Positions 1 to 8,745 of a stretch of DNA of 64,000 bases are shown here, in pieces; position 1 is the first letter of the stretch; each line of letters opens with the position of its first letter. The translations under genes were made by a program, and so were the position numbers. Below the pieces are notes generated by a model. It was not told the DNA's origin, searched no databases, and was given only the letters and a program-made list of their open reading frames with translations. The stretch comes from an uncultured Aquimarina sp. Its GTDB lineage: Bacteria; Bacteroidota; Bacteroidia; Flavobacteriales; Flavobacteriaceae. The stretch lies in NCBI GenBank assembly GCA_947500845.1, contig CANMTP010000006.1, positions 1 to 64,000 of the forward strand, given 5' to 3'.

Positions 1-43
1 TGTGCGTTTCATACCTAAAAATACAAACACAACAAATCTTATC

Positions 44-79
44 AAAAAAAGAAGCTGCCTTTTTAGACAGCCTCTTTTT
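44..79 (-). terminator. Rho-independent terminator of the OmpA-family gene
   Basis: On the minus strand an imperfect stem (GAGGCTGTC pairing with GGCAGCTTC) is followed by a run of T residues. It begins about 20 bases after the stop codon of the gene that ends at 102. Confidence 0.7.
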
Positions 80-101
80 ATGTGATAAAAAATTAAATCT
101 T

Positions 102-968
102 TTAATTTCCTCCTTGAGTAGCTTTTTTCATTCCGTCTTCGATCATGTTATAAAACTGATCGAGTTTCGGTAATACCACAATTCTTGTACGTCTGTTTTT
201 AGCTTTGTTAGCTGCAGTATCATTATTCGCAACAGGTACATAGTAACTTCTACCAGCCGCTGTCATACGTTTTGGATCTACTTTAAAATCATTTTGTAAT
301 ACTCTTACTACAGAAGTAGCACGTTTTACACTAAGATCCCAGTTATCTAATAATACTTTGTTTTTGATAGGTACATTATCGGTATGTCCTTCAACTAAGA
401 ATTCAATATCTGGCTTGTCGTTTACTACTTTAGCTACTTTTCCCAGGACCTCACGAGCTCTGGCTGAAACATTATAGCTGCCACTCTTGAAAAGAAGCTT
501 GTCTGAAATGGAAACATAAACCACACCTTTTTCAACATTAATTTCTATGTCTTCGTCGGCAAGGTTTCCTAAAGCACCTTTAAGACTGGTTACAAGGGCA
601 AGAGTAACAGAATCTTTTTTGGTAATTGCATCTTGCATTGTCTTTATTTGCAAGTCTTTCTCCTTAATACTTTCTAAAGATTTTTCAAGGTTTTCAGCCT
701 CTTTTGTAGAAAGCGTTGCAAGATTACCCACATTATTTAATAATGCAGAGTTTTGGTTTTTGAGATTCGATACTTGATCCTGTAATACTTTTAATTGTGA
801 CGTTGAGCTTGCTTTTTCTTCTAGACAGCTATTCAGTTTAACTGTTGCAGAATTTAGTAAGTCCTCAGTTTCTTTGTGTTTGGCTTCTAGTTCAGAGAAT
901 TTCTTCTGTGAAACACAAGAAGATAGTAAAACGGCCATTGAAGCGCCAATAATCATTACTTTTTTCAT
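102..968 (-). CDS. OmpA-family peptidoglycan-associated lipoprotein
   Basis: A 288-residue outer-membrane lipoprotein that probably tethers the outer membrane to peptidoglycan. The N-terminus is a type II signal peptide ending in LLSSC, so Cys18 is the likely lipidated residue. Residues about 25-125 are a coiled coil rich in Glu, Lys and Asn. The C-terminal OmpA/MotB domain shows EGHTDNVPI, NWDLSVKRATSVVRVL and the NRRTRIVV peptidoglycan-binding signature. It is transcribed alone, with its own terminator, about 100 bases downstream of the glycosyltransferase gene on the same strand. The family call is firm; the exact physiological role is not visible. Confidence 0.9.
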   Translation of the reverse strand: MKKVMIIGASMAVLLSSCVSQKKFSELEAKHKETEDLLNSATVKLNSCLEEKASSTSQLKVLQDQVSNLKNQNSALLNNVGNLATLSTKEAENLEKSLESIKEKDLQIKTMQDAITKKDSVTLALVTSLKGALGNLADEDIEINVEKGVVYVSISDKLLFKSGSYNVSARAREVLGKVAKVVNDKPDIEFLVEGHTDNVPIKNKVLLDNWDLSVKRATSVVRVLQNDFKVDPKRMTAAGRSYYVPVANNDTAANKAKNRRTRIVVLPKLDQFYNMIEDGMKKATQGGN

Positions 969-1065
969 TAGAAAATTGTTTTAAGTCTTGTTCTGGTTAT
1001 ATAACTCAAAATTATTAAAAATGTGGCGTAATAATAGACCATTAACAATAATTTATTAAATAACC

Positions 1066-2058
1066 TTATAATTGATTAAAATGTTTATGTTTTAAAATAA
1101 AATACTGCCATACAACGGAAAAAATTGAATAATATTTCCCCTGTTGAGAAAGTTTTTTTCTTTTTTTAACGAAATGGTTAAAATTGAGGTAGAAGCCGAA
1201 ATGCGCCTTAAGTATAGCAATAAAATGAGAAAATTTCCCCGAAGCTAGAAATTTCACTGCTGCTAATCCATCTAAAACCAATCTACTAAGTATTAAAAAC
1301 CAAACATTGTTTCCGGGTACATTTTTGACCAATAGAAATAGATTGTTCCTAAAATTGAGAAATGTCTTTTTGGGATTCATGGTGTTCAAAGTTGCGCCTC
1401 CTAGGTGATATATGGTAGAAGCGCCTGTGTACATAATTTTATATCCTAGGTTTTGGATGCGCCAGCAAAGATCAATTTCTTCTTGGTGGGCAAAGAAATC
1501 TTCGTCGAGTTTTCCAACTTCATCAAAAACCTCTTTTCTTATAAACAAACACGCACCACTGGCCCAAAATATTTCAACTGTATCGTCATATTGACCCCGG
1601 TCTACTTCAAGGGTGTCAAAAATTCTGCCTCTGCAATAGGGGTAACCAAATTTATCTATGAAACCTCCGGCTGCTCCTGCATACTCAAAATGTGTTTTCC
1701 TTTTATAATCTAAAATCTTGGGTTGTATAGCAGCAACATTTTGAGATTCCTGAAAAATTCTCCTAACAGGAACAAGCCAGTCTTTTGTAACCTCTACATC
1801 ACTATTCAGTAAACAATAAATATCAGCATTAATTTGGGAAAGAGCATCATTATACCCTTTGGCATAGCCATCATTACTTTTGTTTTGGATAATACGAACC
1901 TGTGAAAAAGTATCTTTTACATATCCCACAGAATCATCGGTAGAAGCATTATCTGCGACGTAAATAACAGCTTCTTCAGAATATTCTACTACAGAAGGTA
2001 AAAACTGCTCCAGTAATGACCTTCCATTCCAATTTAATATAACTACTGCGATATTCAC
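1066..2058 (-). CDS. Glycosyltransferase family 2 protein
   Basis: A 330-residue GT-A fold transferase that should move a nucleotide-activated sugar to an envelope glycan or lipid carrier at the cytoplasmic face. The N-terminus reads MNIAVVILNWNGRSLL, followed by the donor site VADNASTDDSV and the metal-binding LLNSDVEV. Residues near 165-205 carry WASGACLFIRKEVFDEVG and DEDFFAHQEEIDLCWR, typical of rhamnosyltransferase-like GT2 enzymes. The last 70 residues are basic and probably sit at the membrane. It lies 19 bases behind the nuclease-like gene on the same strand, so the two are probably cotranscribed. Donor and acceptor cannot be told from sequence. Confidence 0.9.
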   Translation of the reverse strand: MNIAVVILNWNGRSLLEQFLPSVVEYSEEAVIYVADNASTDDSVGYVKDTFSQVRIIQNKSNDGYAKGYNDALSQINADIYCLLNSDVEVTKDWLVPVRRIFQESQNVAAIQPKILDYKRKTHFEYAGAAGGFIDKFGYPYCRGRIFDTLEVDRGQYDDTVEIFWASGACLFIRKEVFDEVGKLDEDFFAHQEEIDLCWRIQNLGYKIMYTGASTIYHLGGATLNTMNPKKTFLNFRNNLFLLVKNVPGNNVWFLILSRLVLDGLAAVKFLASGKFSHFIAILKAHFGFYLNFNHFVKKRKKLSQQGKYYSIFSVVWQYFILKHKHFNQL

Positions 2059-2077
2059 TAATACAAAGTAATGGGTT

Positions 2078-2530
2078 TTATTTTTTATAGAAGGGGATAT
2101 CCGCCAGAAAAGTATATCGTTGATCCGTATAGTTCATTTGGCAATAATAATGATTCAGTCCATTGGTTACCATTAAGTATTCTGCATGAAGAGCAAGATT
2201 GTATCGAGCAATTTGATCGAATACTTCTTGAGTGATCTTTACAGAATATGATTTACATTCAACAATAAGACGGATCTCGCCATTAGGTTTGAAGATAATA
2301 ATGTCATATCGCTTATTGAGGTCATTAAGTTTTATAATTTTTTCAATATTAATCAGACTTTCCGGATATTTTTTTTCTTCAATAAGATAATGTATCGTAT
2401 GTTGTCGCACCCATTCTTCTGGTGTAAGAATGATAAATTTTTTACGTATTCGGTCAAAAATAGAAATTTTATTTTCGCTACTTTTGAACCTGAACTGATA
2501 TGCCGGAAAATTTAAATTTTGCATTTGCAT
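2078..2530 (-). CDS. HsdR N-terminal-like PD-(D/E)XK domain protein
   Basis: A 150-residue single-domain protein resembling the N-terminal nuclease-fold domain of type I restriction subunits. The PD-(D/E)XK core is visible as RYDIIIF (Asp76) followed by LIVECKSY (Glu91, Lys93). No helicase domain, methylase or specificity subunit is nearby, so this is not a restriction system. It starts 26 bases from holA and is transcribed away from it; this pairing is one I associate with flavobacteria. Start may be Met1 or Met3. The biological role is unknown; DNA repair or replication is a guess from the neighbour. Confidence 0.8.
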   Translation of the reverse strand: MQMQNLNFPAYQFRFKSSENKISIFDRIRKKFIILTPEEWVRQHTIHYLIEEKKYPESLINIEKIIKLNDLNKRYDIIIFKPNGEIRLIVECKSYSVKITQEVFDQIARYNLALHAEYLMVTNGLNHYYCQMNYTDQRYTFLADIPFYKK

Positions 2531-2556
2531 ATCACAAATTTGATGATTTTTTCTGA

Positions 2557-3561
2557 ATGGATGAAGTAAAACAAATTGTTACCGATATAAATAACGGAAA
2601 TATTAAGCCAATCTATTTTTTAATGGGAGAGGAACCTTATTATATTGATAGAATTTCTGAGTTTATCGATAAAAATGTACTTGCCGAAGAAGAAAAAGGG
2701 TTCAATCAAATGGTTTTGTATGGTCGTGATGTAAGTATTGATGATATCGTTGGTAATGCAAAACGTTTTCCGATGATGGCAGAGCGACAGGTAGTTATTG
2801 TAAAAGAAGCACAAGATCTGTCAAGAACGATTGAGAAATTAGCTGATTATGCTGAAAACCCTCAACCATCCACGGTTTTGGTCATGTGTTATAAATATAA
2901 GAAAATTGATAAGCGAAAAAAGCTTTACAAGATGGTCTCTAAAAATGGAGTCATTTTTGAAAGCAAGAAGTTATACGAAAATCAAGTATCTGATTGGATA
3001 CGTAGGGTTTTGGGTGGGGTCAAGTATAGTATAGAACCCAAAGCAGCCCAAATGTTGGTTGAATTTTTAGGAACAGATCTAAGCAAAATTAACAATGAGT
3101 TAGAAAAGCTTAAATTGATTGTCCCTGCCGGTTCACAAATTACAGCTGACCAGATTGAAGAAAACATAGGTATTAGTAAGGAGTTCAATAATTTTGAATT
3201 GCGCAAGGCAATTGGTTCCGGGGATGTGATCAAGGCACATCGAATTATAAATTATTTTGCCCAAAACCCTAAGGATAATCCTTTAGTAGTAACCATCTCA
3301 TTGTTATACAGTTTTTTTGCTCAGGTTCTACAATATCATGGGATATCTGATAAGTCACAACGCAATGTTGCTAGTTCGTTAAGAATCAATCCTTATTTTG
3401 TAAAAGATTATACCGAAGCTGCTCATAATTTTCCTATGAAAAAAGTGAGTAGAATTATCGCGTTACTCCGGGATGCAGATGTAAAAAGCAAAGGAGTGGG
3501 TGCTGCTAACCTTCCTCAGGGGGATATTCTCAAGGAACTCTTAGTTAAGATTATGGCATAA
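2557..3561 (+). CDS. holA: DNA polymerase III subunit delta
   Basis: A 334-residue clamp-loader subunit that opens the beta sliding clamp during replication. The N-terminus (KQIVTDINNGNIKPIYFLMG) and the following EEPYYIDRISEFI match the family, as do the central region with degenerate Walker-like motifs and the C-terminal helical collar domain (NPYFVKDYTEAAHNF). Length is normal for HolA. It is divergent from the nuclease-like gene and followed after 62 bases by the MFS gene on the same strand. Confidence 0.92.
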   Translation: MDEVKQIVTDINNGNIKPIYFLMGEEPYYIDRISEFIDKNVLAEEEKGFNQMVLYGRDVSIDDIVGNAKRFPMMAERQVVIVKEAQDLSRTIEKLADYAENPQPSTVLVMCYKYKKIDKRKKLYKMVSKNGVIFESKKLYENQVSDWIRRVLGGVKYSIEPKAAQMLVEFLGTDLSKINNELEKLKLIVPAGSQITADQIEENIGISKEFNNFELRKAIGSGDVIKAHRIINYFAQNPKDNPLVVTISLLYSFFAQVLQYHGISDKSQRNVASSLRINPYFVKDYTEAAHNFPMKKVSRIIALLRDADVKSKGVGAANLPQGDILKELLVKIMA

Positions 3562-3623
3562 GCATTACATTTTATTAGCAATAGTTTAACAGCACTTTCA
3601 AATGAACAATCTTATTTTAGGGG

Positions 3624-4970
3624 ATGCGATTTTTTAGCTTTTTCAATAAGAACATCTTTTCTATTTTATTGGTTAATTTTATTGGAATATTGGGGTATAG
3701 TATTGTTATTCCAATCCTTATATTTATTGTTACTGACTTAGGTGGAAATGGTTTCATTTATGGTATTTTAGGAGCAACGTACCCATTTTTTCAACTCATT
3801 GGGGCACCTATTCTTGGTAAGCTGTCTGATCGATTAGGTAGAAAAAAAGTTCTGATCGTGAGCCAGGCTGGAACATTTATTGCCTGGTCACTATTTCTAA
3901 TTGCCTTTATATTGCCAGAAACAAAACTGTGGTCTTCTGATTCTGAACTTACAGGAAGTTATATGATGACTTTACCACTGATTCTGATTTTTGTTGCCAG
4001 AATTTTTGATGGCTTCACAGGGGGAAATGTTTCTGTAGCGAATGCATATTTATCAGATGTTTCCACAGATAAAGATCGTGATAAAAACTTCGGAATGATG
4101 GGAGCATCAACCAGTCTTGGTTTTGTTTTAGGGCCTACGGTTGCAGGACTATTGGCCTCTACTTTTTTGGGAGAGGCATTGCCAATTATCTTGGCTGCAT
4201 TCATATCATTAATTGCCATTTTTGTAATTTCAACAAAGTTACCAGAGAGTAATCCTTGTGTTGTAGATACCGGTAATGTTGGTTTAAAATCGTTTCGACG
4301 GTTTTTTCAGGTAGAACATAAAGAATGTTATGGAGGCTCAACTTCAGAAGGAGATAACTCATCTAATACATTTTGGAAAATACTTAAACTTGATGGTATT
4401 CCTTTATTATACGCTATCTATTTTTTCACCTTTTTAGGGTTTAGTTTATTTTATGCGGGATTACCTATATATGCATCCACGATTTTGAATTGGTCTTCTA
4501 TCGAGCTGGGGATTTTTTTGGCATATTCGAGTGTTATTATGATTCTGGTTCAAGGCCCTTTATTATCATTTTTGTCAGGTAAGGTGTCTAGCAACACTTT
4601 TATTGTAATAGGGACTTTTTTATTGGCTACCAGTTTTTACCTCCTCTCGGTTTCAAATGTTTATATAATGTATTTAGCGGTTACATTATTATCCTTAGGT
4701 AACGGTCTCATGTGGCCAAGTTTTTTGTCATTATTATCAAAAACCGGGAATCATCAAATGCAGGGAGCCATACAAGGATATGGCAATAGCATGGGAAGCT
4801 TTGCCAGTATTTTTGGACTTGTACTCGGGGGTATCCTCTTTGAGAGTATCCAAGTTGCTGTTTTTAAGATTGGAGCAGTAATGTTTTTCATAATTTTACT
4901 ACTTGTTTTTTTGCACCATTACAGGTCTCAAAATAGGAGTAAAATGTCAATAGCAAGAACAGGATCTTGA
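3624..4970 (+). CDS. MFS transporter, drug-efflux type
   Basis: A 448-residue polytopic membrane protein of the major facilitator superfamily, probably a proton-coupled exporter like TetA-type carriers. The first helix starts at about residue 10. The loop between helices 2 and 3 carries the motif A signature GKLSDRLGRKKVLIVSQ, and FTGGNVSVANAYLSDVS matches the helix 5 region. A hydrophilic central loop (about 215-255) separates the two six-helix halves. Its last 24 bases overlap the end of the convergent outer-membrane gene. Substrate is not predictable. Confidence 0.88.
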   Translation: MRFFSFFNKNIFSILLVNFIGILGYSIVIPILIFIVTDLGGNGFIYGILGATYPFFQLIGAPILGKLSDRLGRKKVLIVSQAGTFIAWSLFLIAFILPETKLWSSDSELTGSYMMTLPLILIFVARIFDGFTGGNVSVANAYLSDVSTDKDRDKNFGMMGASTSLGFVLGPTVAGLLASTFLGEALPIILAAFISLIAIFVISTKLPESNPCVVDTGNVGLKSFRRFFQVEHKECYGGSTSEGDNSSNTFWKILKLDGIPLLYAIYFFTFLGFSLFYAGLPIYASTILNWSSIELGIFLAYSSVIMILVQGPLLSFLSGKVSSNTFIVIGTFLLATSFYLLSVSNVYIMYLAVTLLSLGNGLMWPSFLSLLSKTGNHQMQGAIQGYGNSMGSFASIFGLVLGGILFESIQVAVFKIGAVMFFIILLLVFLHHYRSQNRSKMSIARTGS

Positions 4971-5552
4971 TTTATTTAATCTGAAGATAATTCCAAAATT
5001 AAATTGAATGTAACTATTCGCCGGATTGCCGCTAACACCTTCTTTTAAGACAGCTTGTGTATTAAAACGCGTTTGTTCTGATAAGAACCAATTAATGCCT
5101 ACTGCAAAATTAGCGGTAATTTTATCTGAAGAATCAAAAAATGTTACTCCTGGTCCGGCTGATAAATATCCTTCATAAATTGCTCTTCTTGCATTTAACC
5201 AGAGATTAGTTATGTAATATTTTAGATGTCCATCGAACGCAATTACAGTTACATCTTCTTGTAAAGTTAAACCATTGACTTTTTTTCCTTGGATTTGCTT
5301 ATTGAAATTAATTCTTCCTTCTAAACCAAAATCATTTTTAAATCGTTTTTCTAAGGAAAGAGAAATAGGTGTTTGGTAGTGGTAGTTATCCTTAAGATCA
5401 AATAAATCCTCAATGTTTTCTACCGAGTCATTTATTAGATTTATTCCAACTCCAAAAATCCAGGGGTTCTCAAAATTTCCAGATTGACTTCTTACTTCAA
5501 AAGAATTTGAGAGTACTAATATTAAGAAAAATCGAATGTACTTTATAAACAT
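4947..5552 (-). CDS. Outer-membrane beta-barrel family protein
   Basis: A 201-residue secreted protein with a hydrophobic signal sequence (FFLILVLSNSFEVRSQ). Alternating hydrophobic and polar residues and Gly/aromatic-rich strands (YEGYLSAGPGVTFF, NFAVGINWFL, IQFNFGIIFRL) suggest a small eight-stranded barrel. A barrel normally ends on an aromatic residue near FNFGIIFRL, but here the frame runs on with a Ser/Arg/Cys tail through the 3' end of the MFS gene. This gives a 24-base convergent overlap. Function unknown. Confidence 0.7.
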   Translation of the reverse strand: MFIKYIRFFLILVLSNSFEVRSQSGNFENPWIFGVGINLINDSVENIEDLFDLKDNYHYQTPISLSLEKRFKNDFGLEGRINFNKQIQGKKVNGLTLQEDVTVIAFDGHLKYYITNLWLNARRAIYEGYLSAGPGVTFFDSSDKITANFAVGINWFLSEQTRFNTQAVLKEGVSGNPANSYIQFNFGIIFRLNKSRSCSCY

Positions 5553-5647
5553 TGACAGTTAGATTATAATAACTATCAAATATATTTTTATAAAAAGAGA
5601 GAAATGATCTCAATTAATTTTAATGAGAGTTCATTAGAGAAAATATA

Positions 5648-6376
5648 TTATACTTTTGGATTTGTTGCAAATATAGTAGCTTCAGTAATAAATCCCCGAT
5701 CATCCATTTCCAAAAGACTGGCAATGGTATGAGCGATTTCTTCTCCTCTGAGCTTGGTTTGTTGCTCTGCTTCTGTATATTGTTTTTGATTTGTGTTAGT
5801 ATCGACCCGATTGTCTGAAAAATTGGTCATTACCTCACTGGGATTGACCTGCATTACTCGTATATTATGAGGACGAAGTTCATTTCTCCAACTTTCTGTC
5901 ATACCTCTTAATGCAAACTTAGTAGCTACATAGGGAGAGGCAGTGGGAGAACCTTTTAATGAAGAGGTAGAGCCAATGTTGATAATATTTCCGTAGTCTT
6001 GTGCTACAAAATGTTTTGCAGACTCTTTTGCACAAAGCGCAGCACCAAGAATATTAGTTTTAAACTGGTCGGTAAATTTATCTGCTTCTATATCTACAAG
6101 TTTGGAGATATAACCATAGCCTGCATTATTAATCAAAACATTAAGACCGTTCATTTTGTTTTTTGCCTCTTGCACCATCTGCTTTACCTGACTCTCCTTA
6201 GTTACATCTGTTTTCAAGTAATCAATATCTAATTCTTTTGCTGTTTGTCGAAGTGTAGCCTCATTTCTTCCTGAAATCACTACCTGGGCACCTTTCTCTT
6301 TAAGCAATTTGGCAGTAGCTTTTCCTATACCAGAGTTACCACCGGTGATCAATACTTTTGCATCTTTGATGTTCAT
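5648..6376 (-). CDS. SDR-family NAD(P)-dependent oxidoreductase
   Basis: A 242-residue classical short-chain dehydrogenase. The Rossmann glycine motif TGGNSGIGK is at about residues 10-18, followed by NNAG, the catalytic Ser in INIGSTSSLKG and the YVATK active-site Tyr-x-x-x-Lys. I chose the ATG at 6376 over a longer reading because the Rossmann fold then begins right after it and the ten residues upstream have no family counterpart. Lys-type residues at the end of beta 2 (ISGRNEAT) suggest NADP. Substrate unknown. It follows lrp on the same strand. Confidence 0.87.
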   Translation of the reverse strand: MNIKDAKVLITGGNSGIGKATAKLLKEKGAQVVISGRNEATLRQTAKELDIDYLKTDVTKESQVKQMVQEAKNKMNGLNVLINNAGYGYISKLVDIEADKFTDQFKTNILGAALCAKESAKHFVAQDYGNIINIGSTSSLKGSPTASPYVATKFALRGMTESWRNELRPHNIRVMQVNPSEVMTNFSDNRVDTNTNQKQYTEAEQQTKLRGEEIAHTIASLLEMDDRGFITEATIFATNPKV

Positions 6377-6453
6377 ATTTGTGCAACTTTTTTGGTTAAA
6401 TATCAAAATTACATTTTGAGTTCTAAATCTTTTGTTAAGTCCTGGTATTATTT

Positions 6454-6909
6454 TTATGGAATCGGTAAATATGAAAAATCTTTCACCTCTGTCATCACAA
6501 AAGAACTTTGTACCTTCGAGATGTTTTCTAATGAGGCTAATTTATTTGAAAGAAAATCCTGATACTGCTCCATATCCTCTGCATATATCTTAATCAAGTA
6601 ATCAAACATTCCCGCTACATGGTAACATTCTACAACTTCGGGAAATTGCTGAATATCTTTTTCGAACTTTTTAATGAAATCTTTTTGATGTAAATTCAAC
6701 GTAATGTTACAGAATGCCATTAATTGCAGGCCTATTTTTTTTCTGTTTAAAATAGCTTTGTAGGATTTAATATACCCGTCACGCTCTAGTTTTTTCACTC
6801 TTTCAAAAATAGGGGTGGTGGTTAAGTTTAATCGTTCTGCAATCTCTTTGATAGTAATTTTACCATCTTTTTGTAATAAAAGTAAAATTGATCGATCTAT
6901 TGGATCCAT
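6454..6909 (-). CDS. Lrp/AsnC-family transcriptional regulator
   Basis: A 151-residue feast-or-famine regulator. The N-terminal helix-turn-helix is DPIDRSILLLLQKDGKITIK followed by EIAERLNLTTTPIFERVKKL, and the C-terminal RAM ligand domain includes VVECYHVAGMFDYLIKI. It is divergent from the methionine gamma-lyase-like gene, with a palindromic Lrp-box-like site between them. It therefore most likely senses an amino acid and controls that gene and itself. The ligand is inferred, not shown; methionine or a branched-chain amino acid would fit. Confidence 0.92.
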   Translation of the reverse strand: MDPIDRSILLLLQKDGKITIKEIAERLNLTTTPIFERVKKLERDGYIKSYKAILNRKKIGLQLMAFCNITLNLHQKDFIKKFEKDIQQFPEVVECYHVAGMFDYLIKIYAEDMEQYQDFLSNKLASLENISKVQSSFVMTEVKDFSYLPIP

Positions 6910-6944
6910 AATATTTTTCTACATTAAAGTTTGTATAGATTCAA

Positions 6945-6965
6945 ATATAGAATTAAATTCTATAT
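6945..6965. promoter_or_regulatory. Candidate Lrp-box operator
   Basis: A perfect palindrome with 10-base arms around a single central A (ATATAGAATT and its complement). The core TAGAATTAAATTCTA matches the E. coli Lrp consensus YAGHAWATTWTDCTR at both flanks and departs only in the centre. It sits between the divergent lrp-like and PLP-enzyme genes, and further ATTCTA half-sites lie toward the latter. Operator function is inference. Confidence 0.5.
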
Positions 6966-7042
6966 ATTTATTATTTTTATATTTTTATTCTAAAAATATA
7001 TGTTTTTGTGGTTTTTAATTCTATGTATCGTATTTTTAAACT

Positions 7043-8326
7043 ATGGAAAAACATAAATTCAACCCCGAGAGTTTAATGATGACTTATGGTTATAAGCCCG
7101 AGTTATCTGAAGGAGCTATTAAATGCCCAATATTTCAAACTTCAACATTCGTTTTCAAAACAGCTGAAGAAGGAAAAGCTTTTTTTGAGTTGGCCTATGG
7201 TTTGAGAGAAAAATCGCCTAAGGAAGAGTTGGGCCTTATCTATAGTAGAATCAATAACCCCAATCTCGAAATTTTGGAAAACAGGCTATGTCTTTGGGAT
7301 AAAGCTGATGATTGCGCGGTTTTTGAAAGTGGAATGTCTGCAATAAGTACCGTGTTATTGGAATTTCTGAAACCAGGAGATTTATTGGTGTATAGTAATC
7401 CTTTGTATGGAGGTACTGATCATTTTATACATCATTTTTTAGATAAAATAGGCGTACATACCATAGGAGTTATGCCTAACCAAAGTATCGATGAGGTAAT
7501 TCAAATAATTAAAGATTCAGGCTTGGCAGAAAAACTTGCTATGATTTATTTGGAAACTCCTGCTAATCCTACCAATGATATTGTAGATATAGAAAAGTTC
7601 AGTCAATTAGCTAAACAATTCGGCACAAAAGAGAGAAAAGCCCTTGTTGCCGTAGATAATACGTATATGGGGCCACTGTGGCAGCATCCTTTACAATGCG
7701 GAGCAGACTTAGTGTTATATTCTGCTACCAAGTACATTGGAGGGCATAGTGATTTGATCGCAGGGGCGGTGTTGGGAAATGCAGAATTAATGTTAAGAGT
7801 AAAAACGTTACGTACTTTCTTAGGAAATATGGTAAGTCCGCATACAGCTTGGTTGATGTTAAGGAGTTTAGAAACGTTGAAAGTACGCATGGATCAGCAA
7901 ACTAAGAATGCAGAAATAATTGCAGATTACCTTAATAGTCATGCTAAAGTAGAAAAAGTGTATTATTTAGGATTGCTAAAAGAAGGGTCAGAAGCTTTTG
8001 CTGCTTACCAAAAACAATGCTCTGCTCCTGGAGCAATGGTTTCGTTTGATATTAAAGGAGGAGAAAAAGAAGCCTTTACGTTTTTGAACCATCTTAAATT
8101 AATGAAGCTTGCAGTAAGCCTGGGTAGTACCGAAAGTTTGGCCGAGCATCCTAAAACGATGACACATGCCGGAGTTGACGAAGAACAAAGACGACAAATG
8201 AACATTACAGACAGATTAGTTAGATTATCAATAGGGGTTGAAAGTGCCAAGGATCTTATCTGGGACCTAGGTCAGGCTCTTGAAGCAGTAGAGATCGACT
8301 TGACATTGAAATTAGAAAGAGTATAA
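7043..8326 (+). CDS. Cys/Met-metabolism PLP enzyme (methionine gamma-lyase / cystathionine gamma-synthase family)
   Basis: A 427-residue fold type I PLP enzyme. The cofactor lysine is Lys230 in SATKYIGGHSD. Other family marks are IYSRINNPN, CAVFESGMSAISTVLLEFL, YLETPANPTNDI and the C-terminal RLSIGVES. It belongs to the subfamily often labelled cystathionine gamma-synthase family protein, which may act as a methionine or homocysteine gamma-lyase. The divergent Lrp gene and shared operator favour an amino-acid catabolic role. A strong terminator follows, so it is probably monocistronic. Confidence 0.87.
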   Translation: MEKHKFNPESLMMTYGYKPELSEGAIKCPIFQTSTFVFKTAEEGKAFFELAYGLREKSPKEELGLIYSRINNPNLEILENRLCLWDKADDCAVFESGMSAISTVLLEFLKPGDLLVYSNPLYGGTDHFIHHFLDKIGVHTIGVMPNQSIDEVIQIIKDSGLAEKLAMIYLETPANPTNDIVDIEKFSQLAKQFGTKERKALVAVDNTYMGPLWQHPLQCGADLVLYSATKYIGGHSDLIAGAVLGNAELMLRVKTLRTFLGNMVSPHTAWLMLRSLETLKVRMDQQTKNAEIIADYLNSHAKVEKVYYLGLLKEGSEAFAAYQKQCSAPGAMVSFDIKGGEKEAFTFLNHLKLMKLAVSLGSTESLAEHPKTMTHAGVDEEQRRQMNITDRLVRLSIGVESAKDLIWDLGQALEAVEIDLTLKLERV

Positions 8327-8351
8327 AAAGATTTTTAATTACAAGTACAGG

Positions 8352-8380
8352 AAAGCACGATATTTTGATCGTGCTTTTTT
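8352..8380 (+). terminator. Rho-independent terminator of the PLP enzyme gene
   Basis: A perfect 10-base stem (AAAGCACGAT with its complement) around a 6-base loop, followed directly by a T run. It lies 25 bases after the stop codon. Confidence 0.88.
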
Positions 8381-8445
8381 CATTTATCATAGAAAATAAC
8401 ATCTCTTTCAATACCTATATTTATTGGTATGGAGTGGATTACCTA

Positions 8446-8473
8446 TGCAAAATGGGGTTTTTTCCCCATTGCA
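8446..8473. repeat. Inverted repeat upstream of the peptide pair
   Basis: TGCA-A-(A)-ATGGGG, then six T, then CCCCATTGCA: an almost perfect stem with one bulged A. It lies about 75 bases before the first 28-residue peptide gene. There is no T-tract after it, so a terminator is unlikely. An operator or 5' leader hairpin is possible. Confidence 0.5.
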
Positions 8474-8548
8474 TCGTGTGACTTATCAAAGTACATTTGT
8501 ATCAGAATTAATCAAAACTCACTACAAACCAAATTAAATATTAGAATC

Positions 8549-8635
8549 ATGAACTTATCAAGTATTAATTTCAGTTTTATTTTAAAATTTGTAAAGGAAC
8601 TTCCAAAGGCTAGCAGTTTTGCAATCCATAGATAA
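8549..8635 (+). CDS. 28-residue peptide, copy 1 of a tandem paralogous pair
   Basis: A tiny open frame of 28 codons, with the N-terminal half starting MNLSSINFSFILKF and the C-terminal half ELPKASSFAIHR. It has no recognised family. Support for coding comes from the second gene 110 bases downstream, which has exactly the same length and stop position and shares 17 of 28 residues. At five of the identical residues the codons differ silently, which points to selection on protein sequence. The peptide is hydrophobic and basic with an Arg C-terminus, lacks a GG leader and a clear signal peptide, and no processing genes are adjacent. Toxin, signal or membrane-active roles are all open. Confidence 0.6.
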   Translation: MNLSSINFSFILKFVKELPKASSFAIHR

Positions 8636-8745
8636 GGAGTCTAAAAGATCAAATCTAGGTAGCGTCACTTATTTTATATAAAATAGATAGCTATTATTTT
8701 TTCATCATAACATTACAAAAGTATAAACAATTTTACACAAACATT

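Noticed and set aside
2078..2530. Restriction-modification system
   Set aside because: Only the HsdR N-terminal-like domain is present; no helicase, methylase or specificity gene is nearby.
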